Positions 46,641 to 58,007 of a stretch of 64,000 nucleotides of DNA are shown here, one piece after another; position 1 is the stretch's first letter; each line of letters opens with the position of its first letter. The stretch is from Allantophomopsis cytisporea (lineage: Eukaryota > Ascomycota > Leotiomycetes > Phacidiales > Phacidiaceae), in contig CP103031.1 in assembly GCA_024752435.1 (NCBI GenBank), positions 802,001-866,000 on the forward strand, in the 5' to 3' direction. Below the pieces are notes generated by a model that was given only the letters and a program-made list of their open reading frames with translations, made no database searches and was not told the DNA's origin. The translations under genes were made by a program, and so were the position numbers.

Positions 46641-48333
46641 TCAATCATTTGACACTGACTCAAGTCCAAGAAGACTACACCACTACACTCGACTCGACTC
46701 GACTCGACACAGCTACTACTGAGACCGATTTTAGAGCAGAACAAAGCAAAGCAAAGCAAAAGAAAAGAAAAGAAAAGACAAGACACCTCTGTCCCTCTTA
46801 CTCGGACGCTCTCGGCAACGCAGGGTTCACATGTACGCGAACTTGTGCCCCGTGCAGCTGCTCTGTCCATGCACACCTTGTCGTGCGCGTGGCAGTGTGT
46901 GACCTGGGAGCGTGTGCAGACATCTGGATGATGCGGACATGAGGTCCTTGCGAACCGGTAAGTAAATCGTATAAGCGCATCAAGTAGAAATAATGATATC
47001 AACAATGATGATTATGATGATAAATGAACGATCAATGACTGATTGTTGTACGTACTATCTCACGTAGTACATAGAATCTGCATTTGTCGATGATACTTCC
47101 TCACCACTCACCACTCACCACTCTCCAGGGCCGGAGATCGCGCTCTAGAAGCGCCGCTCTCTCATATGTCGATGTTTTCGTGCGCCCCTTGCTCGCTCTC
47201 ACTCACAGTACTCTACATGTCCATAGTCCACTCAGCTGAAAGCAAGAACTTGACCGTGATGATTTCATGTGCGTTGCCACCAAACAATGACATACGCAGT
47301 ACTCACAAACTCATGCAGTAAATATTGCCTTTGCTTTTTCCCTATGCAATTCTCTAAGATACTACAGTCTTTACATGCCATGCCATCAATGCCATCCATA
47401 CCATACCATACCATACCAGCCGGCCAGGCAACACGCAGATCAGCCTTATGAGGACATGATATGGAGTTGAGATCGATTGAGCCGACCATCACAACGACAC
47501 ACAAGCATCAGACAAAGGCGCGCCGGATGCCAGGCGATCCCAACTAACCCGCATTATCGTCTGCTAGACCCCAAACCAGACCGTTTCATTCTCGCGCTCC
47601 GGGTAACTTGCACGCCGGTGCGCCCGGCTCATGAACCCCCTTCAGCCTGGCCTGGTGCGCGTCTCCTTTCTCTTACCCGTCACGTACTTCGTACCCCCAA
47701 ACTCAGCACGCATGCCGCCTAGCCTGGTGGTGCATGTTTCTCTGGGGTGATGGGGATGCAGGTGGGGGCAGGAAATGCCGACTTGCTCTCTTTTTGTTGC
47801 GGTGGAGAGTCGAGTGGCTGGCTATGTTGAAGGGACTATGGGAAAGCCATTTGGCTTCTGTGGATGGGCGATCGGGTTGTTGTGTGGTTTCATGCTTGCA
47901 GAGAGAGAGAGAGACATGAGACGACGGTGGTTGTTGCTTAAACTTTGAGGCATTTCGTGTTCGACCGTGGTTGTTCTTGAGATGACGATAACGTTATTTT
48001 ACTTGAAGTCTATCTCATTTGTGATATATTGTTGCGTCTGGCTATGATATGAACATTACATAATTCTGCCAGGGGCCAGCCTGCGGAAGTGCTTGTTGAT
48101 ATTCATATTGGTGCTTGCAGGAGAATTGACGCTAGTAGACACCAATTAGAGTCATGACGACTGAAGTTCATCAAAACAAAGATCACATGATATGTATTTT
48201 GCAGAGAGTCGCTCCACTGGAATTTGAAAAGGCCAACGAGGAAAAAGAAGTGTATGCTTGCCAGAATTGATTCTCTTTCATCTGGGAGTCCGGAAGCGAT
48301 TCGACTGTGGTTCTTGTGTTGTGAGCTTTCATC

Positions 48334-51300
48334 ATGGCTCCAGCGACTAGTGGTGTGAAGACCGGCGATGACTTGAATTATTTCATCTGTACGCTGGGTC
48401 AAGCAGCTACGATCAATAAAAAGTCACCGCACGATTTCCAGACTATCAATGAGTTTGTAGATCTTCGGGCAGAATGCGTGCCAGATTTACCGGCTGTGGC
48501 GTTTCCAATCCCTGGTAAAGGAGACCAGAAGTGGAGGTCAAGAATATTCAGTAAGCCTCATCTGATATCAGATTCGGATATGATCTGATGACGTGATATA
48601 GCTTTCAGAGATCTTCATCGAATATCCATTGCTGTAGCAAAGTATCTTGAAGGCACAGTTCTCAGCAGACCGCATGATGACTCACCGAAATGTGTAGCAT
48701 TATTAAGTTCCAGTTCTGTTGACTTTCTCTTTGCCTGGCTGGCATTGATGAAAATGGGATATGGGGTTCTCCTTATTGCGTTAGTATTATTCTGCCCCTG
48801 TTTGGAGCTTAAGACTTCAAGTTAAATCATAATGAAGAATCATACTAATCCGATGCTTCAGACCACAATGTCAACCAACTGCCATTTCTCATCTCTGTGA
48901 TTCTTGTGACGTTTCACTTCTCCTATATGATGATTCTTACTCCTCCCTGGCAACTGAGTCTGTCACAGTATCTCAGCAGAATGAGAAAATTCTTATCACA
49001 GCTCAACTCCCATGGCAAGACCATATTGAAGGAATATCCAGCATATTACACAGCTCAAATTGCACCAAGGCGTACCAGCCTTTCCGCAGATTGAGTGAGA
49101 ACGATGTAGCCTACATCCACCACACATCAGGGACTTCCGCCGGCCTCCCCAAACCAATACCTCAAACTCACCGCGCGGGAGTCGGTGTCCTTCCCTGCCT
49201 CAACGGCTCCAAGACAGCAACCTTCACCACAACCCCCCTATATCACGGCGGCATAGCAGATTGTTTCCGCGCATGGGCATCAAGCGGACTAATCTGGCTA
49301 TTCCCCGGCGCCGAAGTGCCCATAACCACCGAGACAATCTTGAAATCCCTAGACAGCGCCTCTGCCGCCTCCAAAGAAGGCACCCCGGAAGTCCGCTACT
49401 TCTCAAGCGTACCATATGTCCTACAGATGCTATCCGAGGACAGCACAGGCGTCGAGAAGCTGCGAAGCATGGACATAGTAGGCGTAGGCGGCGCCGCACT
49501 CCCACCATCGACAGGAGACGGGCTAGTATCGCAAGGCATCAACCTCGTCTCGCGCTTCGGCAGCGCAGAATGCGGGTTCCTGCTTTCGTCGCACCGCGCG
49601 TACGAGCAGGACGCCGAGTGGCAGTACCTGCGCCCAGCGCCGGACTCGCCGCATCTGCGCTTCGAGCCCCAGCCGGCCTCCGAGCTGCACGAGCTGGTGA
49701 TCCTGAAGGGCTGGCCGCACATGGCGAAGACGAATCGAGACGGCGGCGCTTTCGCTACCGCCGACCTCTTCCTGCCTCATGCGTCCGTGCCGGGTGCGTG
49801 GAAATATCACTCGAGGAAGGATGCGCAGTTGACGCTTGTCACGGGCAAGAAATTCGATCCGCAGCCGCTTGAGGCGGCTATCGCTGCTTCGTCTCGCTTG
49901 ATCGGCGATTGCTTGGTTTTCGGGAGTGGCAGGATGGTTCCTGGTGCGTTGATTTTCAGGGCTGGGGGGATGGATGTTGCGCATGATGAATTCGTGGATG
50001 CGATTTGGGATGGGATCTTGGAGATTAATTCTCAGGGGCAGAGCCATACGCGGATTGAGAGGAATATGGTCGTTGTGCTGTCGAGAGGCGCGGAGTTGGC
50101 GAAGAGTAGCAAGGGGACTATTTTACGGAGTGAGGCGGAGAAGAGGTTTGCGAAGGAGATTGAAGAGGCTTATAGTGGTGAGGAACAGGCGGGTGGTGTT
50201 ATTGTGGAAGATGAAGATATCTTGCCCACTGTGCGGGATATCGTTGGCTCTGTGCTCGAAGGGAAATCCCTTGGAGATGATGATGATTTCTATCATTGTG
50301 GTGTCGATTCTGCAAAGTGTACTCAGATTCGTACATGGATTCAAAAGGCAGATTTGCTAGTCCCCAGCTTAAAATGTTTCTAACATTTCTTGCAGAAAAT
50401 CCTTACAAAGGCACATGCTGTGCCATTTAATATCGTCTATGATTGTGGCACAATCAAGAGGTGAGAGCCAGTATCTCAATCTGAAAAGGGTGAACCGTAC
50501 TGACTCACTACAGGCTCGCAGAGTTTGTCATCCATCTTCGTGAAGATGGTGATGTGCTAGAGGATGATGGATATCATGAGATGCTCAGCCTAGCTGCAAA
50601 GTTTTCAAGACCACTACCCCTACCTGCGACAAACAAAAACCAGAAGTCTAGCTCAAGACCTCGGAAACATACAGTACTCCTGACAGGTGCTACCGGTGCA
50701 CTAGGAGCCCATATACTCGACCAACTGAGAGATTTATCGGATGTTTCTAAAATATTCTGTCTCGTGCGAGCTTCGTCATCCGAGAATGCCCTCTCAAGAG
50801 TGAACGAGAGTCTTTCGGCACGTCTAAAACCAAATTTGCCCTCTTCAAGTGAAAACATCATCTGTCTGCCATCCGATATAGGGCAAGAAAATTTAGGTCT
50901 CTCAAACGCAGACTTCATCAGGCTCATAGAAAATGTCACCCTAATGATCCATGTATGTCTCCTGACGTTCCAAATACGATGACAACTAACTCAGGTCCTC
51001 ATTCAGGCGGCATGGCCCGTAAATTTCTCTCTCCCGCTTCGCACATTCACACCTCAATTCCACGGTCTGCAAATCCTACTCTCACTTACAACGTCCCCCC
51101 TCTCCCCACACCTTGTCTTCTGCTCGTCAACCGCCAGTGTCCTCCGCTCCTCCTCCCCAATCGCCGAAGAGTTCTCAAAGACTCCCTCTGATGCAGATTT
51201 TCTGGGCTATTCACGAAGCAAATGGGTAGCGGAACAAATATGCTACCAGTTTCCCGGTCGCGGAATCAGCATATGCCGTATCGGCCAGTTAACCGGCGAT

Positions 51301-51807
51301 ACTGTGAATGGCGCCTGGAACATGAGTGAGGCATTCCCACGCATGCTCAGCACTGTCAAGGAGCTTGGGTGCCTACCGGACCTTGAGAGCGAGGAGCTGA
51401 GTTGGCTTCCACTTGATATTGCGGCGAGGAGTGTGGTTGAGATTGGGACTGCTGGCAGGGGTGGTGTTTATCATGTTGTGAACAATCATCGATCTACTAC
51501 TTGGCGGGAGTTGCTGGGCTGGTTAGCGGAGATGGAAAAGTTTGAGGTCGTTGAAGCAAGCGTTTGGGTGGAGATGTTGGAGGGCTTAGAAAGTCATCCT
51601 GCAAAGGGGCTTGTGGGTCTTTGGAAAAAGGCGTATTGTGGGGATGGGGTGCGGGGAATGGGGGTAGATTTTGATACGACGAAGGCTGAGGAGAATGCAT
51701 TTAGTATGAACAATTTAAAACCTGTAGATGAGGTACTTTTCGGGAAGATCTGGAGGTGGTTACAAGGGGAACTGAGGGCTACAAAGGGATATGGTGCCGA
51801 ACGGTGA
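48334..51807 (+). CDS. NRPS-like adenylation-thiolation-reductase (A-T-R) enzyme
   Basis: Six exons, 48334-48550, 48602-48779, 48862-50347, 50396-50460, 50514-50952 and 51007-51807, give 1061 aa. The adenylation domain carries YIHHTSGTSAGLPKPI and FGSAECGFLL. The carrier domain has the phosphopantetheine serine S615 in GVDSAKCTQIRT. The reductase is an extended short-chain dehydrogenase with TGATGALG (706-713) and YSRSK (Y863, K867). Such enzymes activate a carboxylic acid, load it on the carrier arm and release it by NAD(P)H reduction to an aldehyde or alcohol. The substrate cannot be read. No condensation domain is present. The third intron needs a GC-AG border or a 36-nt GT-AG intron (50360-50395). 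It lies 12 kb from the mycosporine-type genes. Confidence 0.9.
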
Positions 51808-52070
51808 GTCTGGACGCTTGGGGTGGCTGTTGGCTTCTGTACTTAAGATATATTGATAATCCATCCACGAAGCAGCTGCATTGAAATAAATACCGCCACC
51901 AGTTTTACTTTTGAAAAATCAATTTTGTGCAAATCAAGCATCATGGGGCCTTGTCTCTGTCATGTCTAGCATCCCCACTTCCCCGGACTTCAATGACGAC
52001 GCGGTTAATTCTCGGAACACGATTGACACCTTCACAGACCTGAGATAAAGACCTGACTCTCACGACAACA

Positions 52071-53387
52071 ATGGCAATCCCACGTACTTCGGTCCGCTCA
52101 TTTCTCGCGACGGCAAAGAGCACATTACAAAATGCAGCTCACAGCTCCACGCCGGTGACACTCGTAGTGGGCAATGAATCGGCCGGTAAGACAATCTCAG
52201 TAGTGCAGCCAGCATACCATCCATCTCCGCAGACACCTCCGCCAACTCCACAGCAGCACAGCTAATTCTCCACCACAGATCTCGATTCCCTCTGCAGCGC
52301 CGTAGTCCTGGCCTATCTCCGCAGTCAGCCGCCGTCCTCAACCTTCCACATTCCGCTGTCCAATCTTCCCGCCGCAGATCTGGCCCTCCGTACCGAACTC
52401 TTGCCGGTTCTGGCCCACGCAAACCTCAAACCTGCGGACCTCATCACACTTTCGGATCTGCCTGCGTCCCCCCTCAAGCCGGAACTCACGCGATGGCTGC
52501 TCGTTGACCACAATGCGCTGCAGGGGGATTTGGGGGCGCTCTACGGCGAGCGAGTGATCGGCTGCGTCGATCATCATGATGAGGAGGGGCGAGTACCACG
52601 GGATACGAAAGCCGAACCTAGAATTGTGGAGAAGAGTGGGAGCTGTTCCAGTCTGGTTGTTGAATACTGTAAGGAAGCTTGGTCTTCGCTTTCTACTGAG
52701 AAGAAGAAGGACGAGCAACTCGATGTTGAGATCGCGAAGTTAGCTTTGGCGCCTATTCTTGTAGACACTGTCAATCTTACGGCGGAGGCGAAGGTCACTC
52801 CTGCGGATACTGCTGCTGTCAAGTACCTTGAAGACACTATCTCGAAGTCTGACAGCGCATATCAACGAGATACATTCTACGAAGAAATCAATAAGGCGAA
52901 GCTTGATATTGGTGGTTTGAGTATCTACGATATCCTACGGAAGGATTATAAGCAATGGACCGAAGGGGACATGGCTCTTGGTATCTGTGCGGTTGTTCAA
53001 GATATAGAATTTATGCTCGAAAAGGCAGCCATAGAGAAGAACTCTAATGGTGTCGAAAACTTAACAAAGCAACAGTATTTCTTTAAGACAGTCAAGGAAT
53101 TTGCAGCTGATCGCAACTTGTCTGTATGCGCAATCATGACTACTTCTAATACGCCATCTGGAGAATTTCGCAGAGAACTTCTAGTTTGGGCTTTAGATCC
53201 CAAAGGCGTAGAAGCAGCACAACGATTCGACGAGCTTGCCAGTGGAGAGCTTCAGTTGGAGACTTGGGGTCGTGAAGAGTTGAATTCGAACACGCAGTCA
53301 GAATGGAGGCGCTGTTGGTGGCAGAAGAAACTTGAAGATAGCCGTAAACAAGTAGCCCCTTTGTTGCGCAAAGCAATGGAGGCTTAG
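52071..53387 (+). CDS. PPX1: Exopolyphosphatase, DHH family
   Basis: Exons 52071-52185 and 52279-53387 (gtaaga...ccacag) give 407 aa, typical for Ppx1. The first metal-binding motif, NESADLDSL, is completed across the intron; then come LLVDHN, the signature DHH (136-138, in GCVDHHDEEG) and ILVDTVNLT. The C-terminal DHHA2 part is recognised by DILRKDYKQW and its position. The enzyme removes terminal phosphates from inorganic polyphosphate using divalent metal; it acts in the cytosol and, in yeast, also in mitochondria. The Arg/Ser-bearing N-terminus (IPRTSVRSFLATAKSTL) could be a mitochondrial presequence. Confidence 0.93.
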
Positions 53388-54642
53388 AAAACGAAACAAA
53401 CTATAGCTTAGAGTAGAGCATCCTAGAATAATTATAGTCTAGAAAAATTCTAGAAAGATGAACAATGGCATAGATGGCCACGGAATATGTACAATGAGTA
53501 GTGTGTACAAGCCACAGTACCCCGGACACAACGCCGTTCCAATGCTATTTCCGCGATCGACACTTCATTTCGGGGACTGGCCTCCCCAGCTTTTCCCTTG
53601 CAAACAAGGTAGCCGTGTGGTTATGTGCTATGGACCCCCACGCTGTAGGGAATCCCAACGATCTTCTATTCAAAACGGTAGTAAGATGCCGAGCTTACGA
53701 AGCAACATGTCCAAAACTGATCGTTTTTGGTGCAAGAAACGTCGTGCTGCATCAGAGAGGAGTGGCCATCATAGACACCATGATCAGAGTGATTGCAGTG
53801 ATCATGGAGGTTGTCGGCATTTGAAAAGATAGGGTGGAACGCCATGCCGTCGCCGTCGAGCAATCCGGGGTAGATGGCCTGTCCGATGCTTACTGTGTAC
53901 ATACAAGCGGTGTGATTGCTGGGGAGTACTTCGGAGTACCTGACTACGTCGTCTCTAGTACCGTGCGAAAGGGGGCTGCCTTCCTGACCTGTGCAAAACA
54001 CGAGAGAATTTTTCTTCCTAGGAGGCAAAATTTCTAGACCGGAGCAAATCGCATATCAATAAAGAGATGACTCGTTCTTATCCAGTTTTTTAACTTCTCA
54101 ATTGATTTACTCCGAACGATTGTATTTTTTTCTTCTTCCAAAGCTCTAATAAGACGGACGCTTTATTCTTTGCTACAGTATCTTGCGCCTTTTCTCCCTC
54201 TCATCTCGTGTCGTGATCTATTATCTATCTATCTATCTATCTTTCTTTTCAAATTCTATTTGGTTTGTTTGTTGACATTCATCACACTGTCGTTACATTC
54301 ATCCCTTATTGTCCGGTCAATTAAGTCCAATTGCACATATCTCTTCTTCCACTCTATCAAAACCTCCTCTCAAATACTTATTGGAGATTATCATCGCCAC
54401 TGAGCCTTTCGCTCGCTACTTCCTATTATTATACATCGGCAGGCGAGAAGCCTCATTAATCAGAAGAGCACCGTCACCCCATATCGAAACACCAGGCAAT
54501 TGATGGTCCGACTTGCATCAATCGTACGATCGACAAGAGATATATCTATCAACCAACCACAGGAACTCCCAGGACTTCTGGTATCAATAACATCATTTCC
54601 CAAAGCAACCAATCATCTTTCCCGTTAAGCAACAAATCAATT
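53388..54642. other. Intergenic region
   Basis: No gene supported. Holds a (TATC)n run at about 54221-54242 and a pyrimidine-rich stretch (tatttttttcttcttcc near 54124), probably the long leader of the 2EXR gene. Confidence 0.55.
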
Positions 54643-55524
54643 ATGTCGTCGCTTAAGGAATTCAGTATCTTCCAGAATCTTCCTGCAGAATTAAGACTCA
54701 AGGTCTGGAAAGAAGCTCTATCAGGCCCCAGAATTTATCATATCACATATTCCAAATCAACCTCCAGATTCCTTATCTCCTCGCCCGCACTGACGCGCGT
54801 GTCGATTGAATCCCGCCAAGCTGCCTCCGAACTCGCTCATCAATCACGTGATAACATTACACGATCTATCATCAAGGGGGCATCAAATAACTTAGAAGCA
54901 CTCTTGTCATCCATGAACGGGCTATCAATGGAACCGAGCTCCAGTACCACTCATCTGGCACCACCAAAGGCTGTGCAGCAATCGCACCCAACTCCCAACA
55001 TTACACAGGGACTTGAGTTCTTCGATCCCAAAATCGATGTGCTCTACTTCGATTGCGGCGCGAAGGAAATCTACCAATTTATGCTGGCATATCTACCCAG
55101 CGTGCTCAGACATCACATTCGCTGTTTGGCGATTGATCAGTCTGATAGTCCGACGTTCTGGTCTGGTGTCAAGCTCTCGGACATCTGTAAGCATTTTGCA
55201 GGTCTTGAAGAGCTGCAGTTGGTGAAGCGACCGAGCACTTCGATCCGACCAGCGGCGGAGCTGGGTCGTGAGAATTGCATGAAGCGTGGAGATGTTGTCT
55301 TCAACGACATCGGGATGGGAATCAGCCAGGTAGATATCGGTATGGGCTGCGGCATGTTGATGGAGGATTCGGGTTACGAGAGTGACGAAGAGAGAGAGGT
55401 TTATGTTGCAGGACGCAAGAAAGTGCTGAGAGAGTTCAAGAGATGTCACGAGTGGTGGGATGCGCCTTGGATGGAGCCGCTTGTAACTGTTGTCGAGGTT
55501 CGAGGGGGCTCATCTCGTTATTGA
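54643..55524 (+). CDS. 2EXR-domain protein (fungal-specific)
   Basis: A single-exon 293-aa frame. The N-terminus, FSIFQNLPAELRLKVWKEAL, is the 2EXR / F-box-like motif common in large ascomycete gene families, followed by PRIYHI and FLISSPALTRVSIESRQAAS. A later segment (DPKIDVLYFDCG and HIRCLAIDQSD) also fits the usual arrangement. The function of these proteins is not established; they are often numerous and variable between species. No signal peptide or membrane span. Met-Gly repeats (GMGISQVDIGMGCGM) near residue 225 are peculiar to this copy. Confidence 0.82.
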   Translation: MSSLKEFSIFQNLPAELRLKVWKEALSGPRIYHITYSKSTSRFLISSPALTRVSIESRQAASELAHQSRDNITRSIIKGASNNLEALLSSMNGLSMEPSSSTTHLAPPKAVQQSHPTPNITQGLEFFDPKIDVLYFDCGAKEIYQFMLAYLPSVLRHHIRCLAIDQSDSPTFWSGVKLSDICKHFAGLEELQLVKRPSTSIRPAAELGRENCMKRGDVVFNDIGMGISQVDIGMGCGMLMEDSGYESDEEREVYVAGRKKVLREFKRCHEWWDAPWMEPLVTVVEVRGGSSRY

Positions 55525-56907
55525 AGATCTCGAGAAGATCAGATTAAGGGCTTGAGGGCCGGACATTTGTGTTTTTGGAGAACATAAGATATGAATTATG
55601 AGATTATATAGGTTTTGGGATACATGGCATGGCGTTAATAGAGGGTAGACGTTAGACGCATAGGAAGGATAGAACAGCATTTATCAGGTTTACAGTACAT
55701 TGCAATCTCAGCTTCTACAAGGGTTGTCTACATATATTTCTAATATTCCGCTCACGCACGAAGTTTTGTTTTTAAGCTTGTGATCTGAATGCTCACTGTG
55801 AATGAGATTAATAAAATCAGTTCATCAAAGATAGCCACAAAGTGAATGGGTGCAGGGTCATTTGTTTGATAACCTATCAAGGCAGAAAAACTCTCCTCAT
55901 ATTTCTAAATGGGGGTTTCTCTGAAATATTTAGTATTGTGTGTATAACAACTTAATTCATTGATTGTGCCTATTTTAGTCATGAAACCATGCGGGAAAAG
56001 CCCAGAGTCCATCCAAGCTTTTCAGCTCCACCTGCCAATTCTTAGAAGTCTTCGAGCACAACGAACATCAGGTGATGTAACCAGGGTGGAGTGTCTAAAA
56101 AAAAGCCCAAGAGAATACTATCCGGATCCCTCTAGCAACTAAGCCCAGTTGCACCCATCAAGAGCTTTCACGTGATAACGAGAGTGATTCCGCGATGATT
56201 GGGCTTTTCCACGTGGTTTGCCAAGCAACTGCTTGTCCGCTCCGCCTCAGCTTGGCGGAACCAAACCACTGGCGACAAGCTGAGCGGAAATGTCGGCATT
56301 GCAACTCCTGTGCCAAGACCCCTAAGATGCACATCTCATCCCGAATCCCTTTAACGTGAACGTAACAGACCAAGTCAATCCACATGCAGAAAAGAGAAAA
56401 CAGCACCACTTGCAAATCCCAAGAAGAACTCTCGCAAATCACCAAAAGCCATGCAATGCATAAAGTCACGCAAAGTCTCACCGTCTCTTATGGATTGCAT
56501 GACACTCACATTGCAGAAGTGTTTGGGCGCCTGAAAACCTTCGAAAACGCGTGCGGCAAGATTGCTTTTGTCTGATGTTGGCGCCAAGATGCCAAGCTTC
56601 CAAGACCTTAGTCTTTTCAGCACATGAGATATTGGAGTCTTGGGAGGATGTTGGCATGAGCGGTTGCAGACATCTTTATGCCCGTAGCCAAGATAACAAG
56701 TAGTGTAGTGATGCCATTGTCCTATCCATCTCTAAAAGATGAGAGGTCAAATACCAGCTTACCCACCTACACGATCATGCATGTTCTCTTGTTTTGGTCG
56801 AAAGTGATATATACCCACATCGATATCGAGTGACACCTTCTGTACCCAGCAAAAAGCTCCGTTCGACTGTTCATCAGCGGCTCTTTGACGAGACCCACCA
56901 CAGTATA
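55525..56907. other. Intergenic region with an imperfect inverted repeat
   Basis: No gene supported. 56205-56295 contains an imperfect hairpin-forming stretch: ccacgtggtttgcc against a complementary caaaccactgg, and tccgct...cagctt against aagctgagcgga. Two CACGTG boxes lie at about 56170 and 56212. Confidence 0.5.
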
Positions 56908-57484
56908 ATGACTGTGGTACCTTTATATGATGAGCCGGATGCAATACATCAACAAGAAGAGTGGGAGAGTTCCCATCATCTCAGCAAATCGAGCCTCATT
57001 GTCGTCATCATTTTTGGGACTCTTGCGGCTCTAGTGGTTTTTATCTTCTCCGTGTATATATTCCCCACTGTATGACATAGACATTTACTTATTTTGTCAT
57101 AGGTTATATGTTATCCGCCAACGACGGAAAGGCCATACAGTTTCCTCATGGTTTGGTCAAGTCGGTTTCTTGAATCGAGGACCAAAGACGCCGGGTCAGA
57201 CGTACAAACAGCGGAAAATTGAAGATGGCGAGAAATCCGTTGAAGGAATGAGGACTACTTGGGGTGATGAGGTTTGGTAAGTCTACCTTCACTTCAATCC
57301 GGAGTTGTCCAAGAGGAAGGTTGCTCACAATATGGACAGTGTAATATGCATGGAGTGCATTCAAGCTGAGCAGTATGTGTCGAGTCTGGATTGTGACCAT
57401 ATTTTTCATTCGAGGTGTCTCGGATCTTGGGAACGGATGGGAAGGAAGAATTGTCCACTTTGCAGATCCTATAGTGTGGTATGA
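56908..57484 (+). CDS. Single-pass membrane RING-H2 protein (probable E3 ubiquitin ligase)
   Basis: Exons 56908-57053, 57103-57276 and 57340-57484 give 154 aa. After a short acidic N-terminus there is one membrane span (LIVVIIFGTLAALVVFIFSV, continuing LYVI across intron 1) followed by a basic stop-transfer (RQRRKG). The C-terminal RING-H2 finger reads VCVICMEC, then LDCDHIFHSRC and NCPLC, so all eight ligands in C3H2C3 order are present; the first cysteine region is completed across intron 2. This topology resembles ATL-type E3 ligases, which ubiquitinate membrane-associated targets. Partners are unknown. Intron 1 is 49 nt; splicing at the next GT downstream instead would break the frame. 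A longer reading exists only from a non-ATG start. Confidence 0.85.
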
Positions 57485-58007
57485 CCATATACGAAATAAT
57501 AATGATAACGAATTTTAAGGTTAACGTTGGGTCTCTAAAGTTTGACCTGTAATCTGATAAGCCAGAAGTCAGCAAAATTGTGATCATGATGGTGAACGAG
57601 TAATGAAAGAATCTATGGCTCTATCGACTGTGAAACACTGCATTTGGTCGTACAACATTATTCTACGTTCCAGAGATTAGATTGGGGAGCTATCAGAACC
57701 ATTTGGTTTCCGTTCTATATATATCGCGTTAGAAGATGGTTAGTACCAATTCATTATCACAATCGCATGGCGTTGTCGACGGAAGATAAGATAACGTAGA
57801 CTGAATGAGTTTAGTCAACTTAGATATCTTCATTTCACAACATCAAAGTCACAATTTGGGAGAACCTTGATATTAGTAACTTGAAGTACAATATTACAAA
57901 CAGTCACAATCACAGTCGTCAAAGCCGTAACTAGTCATGTTCAAAGATTCTATCCAACCATCTACACAATCCCACTTTTGTATCTCGGAATTTATACAAT
58001 CTGCTGC
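57485..58007. other. Intergenic 3'-3' region
   Basis: Convergent ends of the RING-H2 and transporter genes; AT-rich, nothing else seen. Confidence 0.6.

Larger units (their letters stand above)
41004..48333. other. 7.3-kb gene-free, low-complexity region
   Basis: No frame with a recognisable domain was found on either strand; the frames present are repeat-driven (for example Leu/Ser from CT tracts). The region is dense in simple repeats, purine-rich blocks (41600-41705), CT blocks (42080-42125) and short palindromes around tacgta. It separates the divergently transcribed GPCR and NRPS-like genes, so long 5' leaders or an unannotated non-coding RNA are possible. Confidence 0.55.

Noticed and set aside
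51801..51900. gtgagt donor overlapping the stop codon of the NRPS-like gene, suggesting a further exon
   Set aside because: The reductase domain is already complete and the possible downstream exon has no recognisable sequence.
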